A stretch of DNA of 64,000 bases from Coix lacryma-jobi var. lacryma-jobi (taxonomy: Eukaryota > Streptophyta > Magnoliopsida > Poales > Poaceae), in NCBI GenBank assembly GCA_009763385.1, contig VDCT01000318.1, forward strand, positions 124,001-188,000, in the 5' to 3' direction. Under the pieces are notes generated by a model, which was given only the letters and a program-made list of their open reading frames with translations, had not been told where the DNA came from and did not search any database. This document shows positions 56,907-64,000 of this stretch, piece by piece (the stretch's first letter is position 1; the number at the start of each line of letters is the position of its first letter). A program made the position numbers and the translations under genes.

Positions 56907-57289
56907 GATCTAGATCTGGCGCCCGCGGCTTCTTCCTCCTTTCTCCTCCTTCTCGGCCGCCCGCGCCTCCGTCCCGCCGCCGCCGCCGTCGAGCCCCGCC
57001 GCCGCCGCCGTCACCGGCCGCTCCCGGGCGCCCCCGTCCCCGTCCCCGTCCCGGCCGGCCGCCCCCGCGCCGCCGCCCCCGTGCCTCGTCCCTGTCCCCG
57101 TGCCTCGTCCCCGCCCCCGGGCGCCCCCGAGCCTCGTCCCCGTCCCCGTCCCGGCCGGCCGCCCCCGTGCGCACCGGCGCCCCCGGCCGCCACCGGCCGC
57201 CCCCGGGCGCCCCCGGCGACACCGGCCGCCCCCGGCCGCCACCGGCGCCCCCCTCCACCACCGTCTCCACCATCGTCCACGACCGGAAG
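56907..57289 (+). other. GC-rich leader exon of MULE-2
   Basis: Very C/G-rich and dominated by Pro, Arg and Ala codons in every frame (repeats of CCCCCG and CCGTCCC). It is probably a 5' untranslated leader. It ends CCGGAAG at a GT donor at 57290. An upstream start is not convincing. Confidence 0.45.
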
Positions 57290-57539
57290 GTATTTTTTTT
57301 TCTTTTTGTTATTTTTTTTTGTAGTTTGCGTTAATTAGTTAGTTAAATAGGTTAGTAATTTAGTTATTTATTTATTTATTTGCTTAGTTAGTTATCTAGT
57401 TAGTTAGTTAGGTTAGTTAGGTTAGATTAGTTAGTTAGGTTAGGTTAGTTTAGGTGGTTAGTTAGTTAGTTATATAGTTAGTTAGTGTGTTAGTTAGTTA
57501 GTTAGCTAGCTAGTTAGTTAGGTTTATGTTAGGTTAGTT

Positions 57540-57571
<32 letters not shown>

Positions 57572-57768
57572 GTAGGTTAGTTAGGTTAGGTTTAGTTAGT
57601 TAGTTACTTAGTTAGGTTAGTTACTTAGTCTAGGGTTTAGGGTTTAGGGTTTACGTTAATATGTTAGTTAGGTTAGTGAAGACAACATAGTATTTATGTC
57701 ATTCTGTATTTTAGAGAAGACCATCACTTGACCATCACTTGACCTTAGTTGCACTATTGACTTTGTAG
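57290..57768 (+). other. Leader intron with TTAG-rich repeat and telomere-like units
   Basis: Donor GTATTTTT after GAAG; acceptor TTGACTTTGTAG immediately before the mudrA ATG. About 330 bp (57325-57660) consist of TTAG/GTTAG/GGTTAG microsatellite, grading into three TTTAGGG plant telomere-type units near 57628-57652. Splicing is inferred from the sites. Confidence 0.6.
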
Positions 57769-60543
57769 ATGGACACTGTATTCACATTGTTTTATGGAGG
57801 CACAGTTAGTAAACGAGACGGGTTGTTTGATGATAACATGGAACAAGAACTCGAAGTATTTGATGAGCGGCCTTCCTTTACGGACCTTATGTTGCGTCTG
57901 AAGGAGAAGTTTGATGGTGATTTCTCGTTGAAAGGGAGATTTGACAGTGGCAAGATTAGGTCGAACTATGCGTTGTTGCCCTTGCGCAACCAGGCTGACT
58001 GGGCAAAATACCAGGCGATCGTTATGGCATCCAATTCGACAATGGGTGAGATCGTGGTAGTGGATGGTTTGAGGAAGCAGGCAGAGGCGTCCGATGATGG
58101 CAACGATGGTGAAGCACAGGAGGTAGGGGATGATGACGATGCAGCTCCGATGACTATGGACGTTGATGGTCACCCCACGCAGGAGACGGTGTATGCAACT
58201 GAAGATGCCCACGCTGACGTCGGTCAAATAAACAATGATTTTGATGTGGCCGACATAGAGCGGGAGGAGCAGGAGGAGCATGAGGCACAACTATTTGATG
58301 AAAACTATGATTCTGATGATGATTCAGACTATGACGAAGAAGAGGACAGTTATATTTCTGCTATGCCAGAGCCGGTTCGTGCTATTCCACAACCGGTTCG
58401 TGCTATGCCACAGCCGGTTCCTCAGAATATGCATCCTCCAGGGAGACTAGTCACTGATATACCAGAGGATCATACACATTTTGATGCGTGGGGGCGTTTT
58501 AGCGAAGCACGGTATTATGTTCCGCCTGATCCTTTGACTGAGACAGAGCTGCAGCAATTGAGGTCGGTTAACATGCAGTTTAGAGGCGTTCCAAGTTATA
58601 GGGATGTCAGTATGGTGGACCAGGCTGTTTGTGATACTGGATTGAACCTGTGCAAGCAAACACTGCATGACCATACAGATTGTATTCTTCAGAAGGGTAT
58701 GATTTTCAACACTATGAGTGAGCTGAAGCTTTTCCTTCAGCACTATGCTGTGCATCATCATCGACCGTACACGGTCAGCCATTCTGATATTAGTTTGAGG
58801 TACCACATCAGGTGTATGCATCATAGTTGTCCCTGGAGGCTGAATGCTCGCAAGAGAACTGATGGCAAGTGGAGAATCAGTAAAGTAGTACAACCGCATA
58901 CCTGTTTTACAAATAAGGGACAAGAAAAACATCCTCAGTTGACGGCAAGATACCTTGCACGGCGCATTTTGGCATTTGTTGATGATGACGCCGACGTATC
59001 TGTTTCACAATTGCTTATCTCCATATTTGGATTCACAGGCTATAAGGTGACTTATGGAAAGGCGTGGCGTGCGAAGCAGATCGCCCTTGCAATTCGTTGG
59101 GGTGGTTGGGATGAAGCGTACAACAGGATTCCACGGATTTTGTGTGCAATGGCATACTATAACCCTGGCCTAAAATGGTTTCCACACACCAATGGGCAGT
59201 ATATAGACCGCAACACCGGCAAGGTTACACATGTGCTTCAGCGTGTATTTTGGTCTTTTGCACAAACAGAGCATGCTTATCAGTACTGCCGTCCAGTCAT
59301 ACTTGTGGACGGTACTTTCCTGACCGGAGCGTACAAGGGTGTGTTGATGATGGCGGCGGCTGTTGATCCCGAGGACCAGATAGTTCCAATTGCTTTCGCC
59401 TTGGCTGAGGGGGAGAACGTTGAGTCTTGGTCTTGGTTCATGGCCCTGCTACGGATACAAGTGTTAGGGCCTTCTCGGACAATATGTTTGATTTCGGACC
59501 GTCATGTTGGGTTGCTTCGTGCCGCAGAGGAGGAGATAGAGGGTTGTCCTCCTCTAGTGCACAGATGGTGCATGCGTCACTTTGCCGCCAATTTCTGGCG
59601 TCGGCAGAGAAAAAAGGAGGTTTGTGCCAAGGTGAAAGAGCTATGTTGTGTTAAAACTGAGCACAAATTCAAAGAAACAATGGAAGAGTTGGACAAAATG
59701 TTAAACAGTGCTGCCAGGGCCTGGATCGAGAGACAGATGGAACACAAGGAGAAGTGGGCGCTTGCTTACGATGAGGGCGGTTTCCGGTTCGGCATAATGA
59801 CCACCAACTCATCGGAGTCTTTCAACAAGGTATTCACCGGTGTTAGAGCCTTGCCCGTTTCTGGAATCGTTGAGTACTCGTTTCACAAGACCAACGAGTA
59901 TTTTGTGAAAAGGTGGTCCATTGCTCAAGACAACCTACAAACGGATGGTGAATTTGGAAAGGCGGGAAATGAGCACATTCAGGAAAATGAGATCTGGGCA
60001 ACGCAGCTAACTTGTGAGGCTTATGGACCAACCAGACAAATCTATAATGTTCGAGCAAAGGGTGGAACTACCATGGGCGGGGAACGCTACGGTGGTCGCA
60101 ACTATCGGATCGATCTTCAAAGAGTGGAATGCAGTTGTAACGTGCCGCAGATAATGCATGCCCCTTGCTCTCACATGATTGCGTCCTGTAGAGCGCGCGG
60201 ATATAACTACAAGGCCGTACCATATATGTCCGAGTACTATCGCCGGAGCAACACCGTCGCAATATGGCAGAGCAGCTTCGAGCCTTACCTTGATCCCACT
60301 CAATGGCCTCCATACTTGGGTAGAGACTTCATGCCTGATCCTGAGCTGCTGAAGTTAGGTAAGGGTAGGAGGAGGAAGAAGAGACTAAAGGGTGACATGG
60401 ACAATATGGATAGGTATGGCGGGGGGGACTTTGACCAGACACCGAGCACGAACTTATGCTCTGTTTGCCACATGCCAGGGCATAATGCAGCCTTCCATCG
60501 TAGACAAACACAACAGGTGTACATATGTCTTCATTTGTTTTAA
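57769..60543 (+). CDS. mudrA-type MULE transposase, intact
   Basis: An uninterrupted ORF of 924 codons. Residues 1-105 are a conserved N-terminal region of unknown fold (FTLFYGGTVSKRDGLF). Residues 110-210 are strongly acidic. A small Pro/Val/Arg repeat (EPVRAIPQPVRAMPQPV) lies near 202-220. The MuDR N-terminal domain is at about 309-378 (FNTMSELKLFLQHYAV, CPWRLNARK, WRISKVVQPHTC). The MULE catalytic domain is at about 506-610 (LVDGTFLTGAYKG; LISDRHVGLLRA; RWCMRHFAANFW), with TTNSSESFN further on. A SWIM zinc finger (CSCNVPQIMHAPCSH, near 790) and a CCHH-like C-terminal knuckle (CSVCHMPGHNAAFH, near 900) follow. All key blocks are present. The last seven codons after RRQTQQ may be intronic: CAG/GTGTAC near 60515 could splice to 60681. 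Confidence 0.92.
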   Translation: MDTVFTLFYGGTVSKRDGLFDDNMEQELEVFDERPSFTDLMLRLKEKFDGDFSLKGRFDSGKIRSNYALLPLRNQADWAKYQAIVMASNSTMGEIVVVDGLRKQAEASDDGNDGEAQEVGDDDDAAPMTMDVDGHPTQETVYATEDAHADVGQINNDFDVADIEREEQEEHEAQLFDENYDSDDDSDYDEEEDSYISAMPEPVRAIPQPVRAMPQPVPQNMHPPGRLVTDIPEDHTHFDAWGRFSEARYYVPPDPLTETELQQLRSVNMQFRGVPSYRDVSMVDQAVCDTGLNLCKQTLHDHTDCILQKGMIFNTMSELKLFLQHYAVHHHRPYTVSHSDISLRYHIRCMHHSCPWRLNARKRTDGKWRISKVVQPHTCFTNKGQEKHPQLTARYLARRILAFVDDDADVSVSQLLISIFGFTGYKVTYGKAWRAKQIALAIRWGGWDEAYNRIPRILCAMAYYNPGLKWFPHTNGQYIDRNTGKVTHVLQRVFWSFAQTEHAYQYCRPVILVDGTFLTGAYKGVLMMAAAVDPEDQIVPIAFALAEGENVESWSWFMALLRIQVLGPSRTICLISDRHVGLLRAAEEEIEGCPPLVHRWCMRHFAANFWRRQRKKEVCAKVKELCCVKTEHKFKETMEELDKMLNSAARAWIERQMEHKEKWALAYDEGGFRFGIMTTNSSESFNKVFTGVRALPVSGIVEYSFHKTNEYFVKRWSIAQDNLQTDGEFGKAGNEHIQENEIWATQLTCEAYGPTRQIYNVRAKGGTTMGGERYGGRNYRIDLQRVECSCNVPQIMHAPCSHMIASCRARGYNYKAVPYMSEYYRRSNTVAIWQSSFEPYLDPTQWPPYLGRDFMPDPELLKLGKGRRRKKRLKGDMDNMDRYGGGDFDQTPSTNLCSVCHMPGHNAAFHRRQTQQVYICLHLF

Positions 60544-60681
60544 TGCTTTATTATTGTTATCTTTACTTATATTAATTATTTGAATGCTTTTGCTATTATT
60601 GTACATATGTCTTTCATTTGTTTTAATGCTTTATTATTTTTGACGCTGTACTAACTTGTTACCATGTTTTGTTTAAACAGG
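60544..60681 (+). other. Gap between mudrA and PMD gene
   Basis: AT-rich, with the repeated phrase TTCATTTGTTTTAATGCTTTATTATT. It ends TTTGTTTAAACAG/G, a 3' splice site placed one base before the PMD ATG. No promoter is obvious. Confidence 0.5.
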
Positions 60682-63399
60682 ATGGCGAACCCTCCGGCGT
60701 ACCCTCTCCTTGAGCCGTTCTACGACGGCGAGCACCGGGCGCACAGGCTCACCGACTACGCCCCTCCGGAGAGGTTGTCTTTGCTGAGGCCGCGCACCCA
60801 CCTATGGCACCGGTGGGACGAGCGCTACGCACCCTTCCTGCGGCGCGCGGGCTTCTTGGTGCTAGCCCGCGTTGCCAACGACGTGGGGTTGCAGCTCGAC
60901 CCCGCGCTCCTCACCGCGCTGGCGGACAGGTGGCGTCCCGAGACGCACACCTTCCACCTAGCCTGTGGGGAGATGACCGTGACGTTACAGGACGTGGCCA
61001 AGATTTTTGGTCTACGCCTGGGCGGCCTCCCCGTGACGGGGATTCTTGACACCGACACGTGGATGGACACCGTCCACCAGTTCTGTGGTCGTACGCCCCC
61101 CGACGACGCAGACGCTAAGAGGAACAAGTAAGCTAATTTTTTTTTCTAATTTAGTTGCATACGATGTGCTACTATCCTTTCCTAACTTTTACTTTTTGTA
61201 AACAAACAGGAAGACTACTGGGGTGCCTTCGTCGTGGATCACCCAGCACTTTTCGTATTGCCCCCTCAACGCTGACCCACAGGTAGTCGAGAGGTATGCC
61301 AGAGTGTGGCTCTGGCACTTTATTGGGGCCTTCCTGTTTCCCGACTCATCGGGGAACACCATCAGCTGGATGTTCGTCCCCATCCTCGCACAGCCGTGGG
61401 AGAACATCGCCGGCTACAGCTGGGGGAGCGCTGTTCTAGCATGGCTGTACAGACAGCTGTGCGAGGGGTGCCGGCGGAGGCAGGCCTCCTCTAGCTTGGG
61501 AGGGTGTCTGCCCCTGCTCCAGGTTTGGGCCTGGCAGCGGCTGCCTGTGGGTCGTCCCCGCGTACGAGAGGAGGCGGTAAGTACATACCTCTTGCGTGCG
61601 TGCGTGTGCTTTTACAAATTTACAGTCATTTAACTGATTCGAATTGGAATGCAGGTGTGGACGCACCCGGACACCCGACCCACTGCTCTGTTTGTCTGGT
61701 CCACGGCAGAGGCAGTTAGAGGCAACCCCCAGCGCCGCTACCACCTGTACACGGACTTGCTGGACGTCCTGACACAGCACCAGGTAATTCCGGAATGAGT
61801 TCAATTTTTTATATTGAAAAAGGAACATGACTAACTATGTCTGTTCATTACAAACAGGTCAGTTGGGACCCCTGGGACCTGTACGACAACGTGTTCGACC
61901 CCGCCACGGAGCTGGACCGTTTAGATTGGCGTTGCACCGTCCCTCTTATCTGCTTCTACGTGGTCGAGATGCACTTGCCCATCAGGGTGATGCGTCAGTT
62001 CGGCCTACGACAGGAGTTTCCTCCACCTCTGATTAGCACGGATCAGAGGTTGCACAAGTAAGTATCCTCCACAGTGTTGTTCAGTTACTCTAGTAAATTC
62101 TATCTTATGCTCTAACAGATGGGTTTCCTTTGCAATGCAGGGTGAAGCGCCAAAGCAGACGGAAGAATCCCGTTGATTGGCGCGCGGAGCACGCCGATCA
62201 TGTCCTGAGTTGGACAAACAGGTACCAGCAGGACGTTGACGACGGCGAGCCGTACGACCAGGGCGTCTTCGACCAGTACCTACAGTGGCTGCACCGGAGC
62301 ACCCGGTTGCACATTAAGCCACCGTACTACGAGGTCACTGCTGAGGACGAGTCGGACGACGACGAGGACCCGTACGATGCTACCACTAGGGCATCGACTC
62401 AGCCTGACAGAGCCCCTCTACACAGCTACGTGGTAATATATCATGTCCTTCAACTATTGTTTGTGTTTCTGTACTTGGTGCACTTACCCCCTGGTCTTGT
62501 GTCGGCAGGCGTCGCAGCTGTCTCGGTACTCCGACGAGGCAGCGCAGCTTATACACCACACCAGCTCTACTGGGGACCACGCCCCGGTACAGGCTTTTCT
62601 GCAGGTATCATAACCCATTCGAACTGCACGTGTAAATTTTAAGAAGTCATAAACTGTACTAATATTTATTATTATTATTTTCTTATTTGCAGAAAATCAG
62701 GAAGGGCTGCAGGAAGCTTGCTCAGAAGCTTGGGTGCATGGACACAGCGTGGGCCCCACCGCACCTTCCTCAGCCTTCGAGCCCTTTGGTGTCAGACACT
62801 GTACCAGCAGCAGCGTCGTCCGACGCTCGGACGGGAGGCACTTCTGCGGATCCACGCGGAAAGGGCCCCGCTGCAGAGGAGCAGCCCGAGGAGGAGGGGG
62901 AGGAGGAGGAGGACGAGGAGCAGTACGTCGAGCGCACGACACCACCCTACACGGCTAGTGCAGGCTACATGGCCCTCGGCCATAGCTCGCACTACGCTGG
63001 AGGGTCCTCCTCCAGAGGTGGCCTGGACGACACGGCGTGGCAGGTACCTGGTGCTTACGACTACCCTAGTGGCTACTACACCGGCCCTGGCTGGCAGCCT
63101 TGGCCAGAGCAGGGCGCAGCACATGAGCTGGGGTACTCACAGCTAGGTGGAGCTCCACTACCTACTCAGGAGGACGTGCAGGTACATAAGTTGACCGCTA
63201 TACATTTAAGTTCGTCAGATATATTTAAGTTGTGTGCTAACATTTATTTTGAATGTTGCAGGGACCTAGTCAGACGCAGGGGTCACCACGCCGGCAGCCA
63301 CGCGCACGAGACCGCACGGACGTCACATTCACGCCGAACATGGATCTGTCGCAGCCGAGGCGTCGGAGGCGGCCTCGTCAGCCGTACACACCTAGCTAG
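60682..63399 (+). CDS. Plant Mobile Domain (PMD, aminotransferase-like) protein, eight exons
   Basis: Coding exons are 60682-61127, 61210-61576, 61655-61783, 61858-62057, 62141-62432, 62509-62604, 62693-63181 and 63262-63399. All introns are GT-AG and join in frame to 718 residues. Exons 1-4 encode the PMD fold (RRAGFLVLARVANDVGL, DRWRPETHTFHLACGEMTVT, LQDVAKIFGLRLGGLPVTG, WLWHFIGAFLFPD, YRQLCEG, LLQVWAWQRLP). PMDs occur both in transposons and in host proteins such as MAIN and MAIL1, which act in silencing and cell maintenance; the biochemical role is unknown. Exons 5-8 are tail: an acidic Asp/Glu stretch, a Glu run (EEQPEEEGEEEEDEEQ), a Gly/Ser/Tyr-rich segment and an Arg-rich end (PRRRRRPRQPY). 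Same strand as mudrA; no lesion seen. Confidence 0.88.
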
Positions 63400-63608
63400 G
63401 CTTAGTGTTAGACTATATGGATAGGTGATGTATATGTTAGATAACTTGTTTGAGAACCCTATTATGTACTTCGTGGAGCTTGAGCCACTAAGCCTGGTTT
63501 TTATGAGCGCTATTATGTTTCCGTTTATTCAAATTGTGTCAATGTTTGGTTCCTTGTTATTCCGTTTGCGGAAAAAGACAGGAAAAACGGAAAAACACAT
63601 TCGATCAA
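63400..63608. other. PMD 3' flank
   Basis: Presumed 3' untranslated region. From about 63560 it starts to pair with the window end as part of a large foldback. No gene. Confidence 0.5.
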
Positions 63609-63737
63609 ACAGAGACAACACATTAGGACGAAGATCGAGCAGGAACTGAACAGAGACAACACATTAGGACGAAGATCGATCAGGAACTCGACCAGTCAGT
63701 CGGCGGGAAACCTGACCAGTCAGTCGGCGGGAAACCT
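63609..63737. repeat. Two consecutive direct duplications
   Basis: A 41-bp unit (starting ACAGAGACAACACATTAGG) at 63609-63649 and 63650-63690 with a few differences at the end. Then a 24-bp unit (GACCAGTCAGTCGGCGGGAA) at 63690-63713 and 63714-63737, perfect. Confidence 0.9.
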
Positions 63738-63756
63738 TGGGGCTTTGCGTGGCGAC

Positions 63757-63912
63757 CATGCCAGCTTTTGCCGCGCCAACCCTGGGGGCGCGGCTGACGC
63801 TTTTGCCGCGCCAGGCGTCCTGGTGCGGCAAATGCATTAGCCGCGCCAGCCCGCCTGGCGCGGCAAAAGCGTCAGCCGCGCCCCCAGGGTTGGCGCGGCA
63901 AAAGCTGGCATG
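63757..63912. repeat. 61-bp perfect-stem palindrome
   Basis: The left arm 63757-63817 (starting CATGCCAGCTTTTGCCGCGC) is the exact reverse complement of the right arm 63852-63912. The loop is 63818-63851. The loop and inner stem carry the GCGCGGC modules found in the MULE-2 left flank. Confidence 0.93.
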
Positions 63913-64000
63913 CCGACTGTCCCTACGATGAACATTAGTAAGGATTTTTCTCTCTCTGTTTGATCGAATGGTACTCTTTTTCTGTCATGTGTGCAGTACT
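63913..64000. other. Window end, outer arm of the foldback
   Basis: TCTCTGTTTGATCGAAT near 63947-63968 is the inverse of ATTCGATCAAACAGAGA near 63598. No gene is seen before the window ends. Confidence 0.6.

Larger units (their letters stand above)
56599..64000 (+). mobile_element. MULE-2, Mutator-like element carrying mudrA and a PMD gene
   Basis: The left end is placed near GGAATTTTTTTTTATT by analogy only. An inverted pair of GCGCGGC-rich segments (56802-56866 and 63805-63869, reversed) brackets the genes, so the true right terminus probably lies just beyond the window. mudrA and PMD share one strand and are 138 bp apart, and both look intact. Target duplication not seen. Confidence 0.6.

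Noticed and set aside
56681..56913. Tandem hairpin modules as a CRISPR-like array
   Set aside because: Spacing is irregular, units are self-complementary and diverged, and the context is a plant MULE.
57628..57652. True telomere or chromosome end
   Set aside because: Only three TTTAGGG units inside a TTAG-rich intron, with genes on both sides.

Overview
This window is nuclear DNA from a grass (Poaceae, most likely a panicoid). The evidence is plant-type GT-AG introns, GC-rich first exons, stacked Ty3/gypsy LTR retrotransposons, Mutator-like (MULE) and PIF/Harbinger DNA transposons, and one Aux/IAA gene whose five-exon structure and signature blocks resemble rice IAA30. There is nothing bacterial or organellar.

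Layout. (1) Positions 155-45493 are one nested transposon block. Its outer shell is a MULE (MULE-1), with terminal inverted repeats at 155-310 and 45354-45493 and a 9-bp target duplication, ATGGAAATA, at 146-154 and 45494-45502. Inside it are a GRF zinc-finger gene (551-1260, +) and a convergent mudrA transposase fragment (1821-2141, -). The mudrA fragment is broken by a truncated Tat-type gypsy element, Y0 (2142-9946). A chromovirus, X, sits in the right MULE repeat (9947-12861 plus 36023-45352). A second Tat-type element, Y1 (12862-36022), lies in the gag of X. A nearly intact chromovirus, Z (15759-27763, minus strand, TSD GAGGG), lies in Y1. A Y-family solo LTR (36925-38181, TSD CCATC) marks the same position in X gag as the left end of Y1. 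The block therefore contains a duplicated stretch (about 11965-14151 = 36023-38181), which points to rearrangement or a haplotype-chimeric assembly.

(2) Positions 46004-51269 (-) hold the only clear host gene: a complete five-exon Aux/IAA auxin co-repressor of 282 residues. Its stop codon lies about 500 bp from the MULE-1 block.

(3) Positions 52237-56267 are a PIF/Harbinger transposon with a decayed Myb/NAM-like ORF1 and a DDE transposase carrying two nonsense codons.

(4) From about 56.6 kb to the window end is a second MULE (MULE-2) that looks coding-competent. It has a GC-rich leader, a TTAG-rich leader intron, an intact 924-residue mudrA ORF, and directly downstream an intact eight-exon Plant Mobile Domain (PMD) gene of 718 residues. 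Both flanks carry hairpin-forming GCGCGGC modules. Those on the right include a 61-bp perfect stem at the centre of a larger foldback that runs to the window edge.

How the parts relate: each retrotransposon pol makes its own PR-RT-RH-IN. The two Y elements also carry a plus-strand (antisense) Transposase_28 gene with its own TATA box. X carries a sense-strand extra ORF upstream of gag. The host gene is squeezed between the nested block on its 3' side and Harbinger plus MULE-2 on its 5' side. Many differences between near-identical copies are single-base indels, so some of the frameshifts reported here may be sequencing errors.
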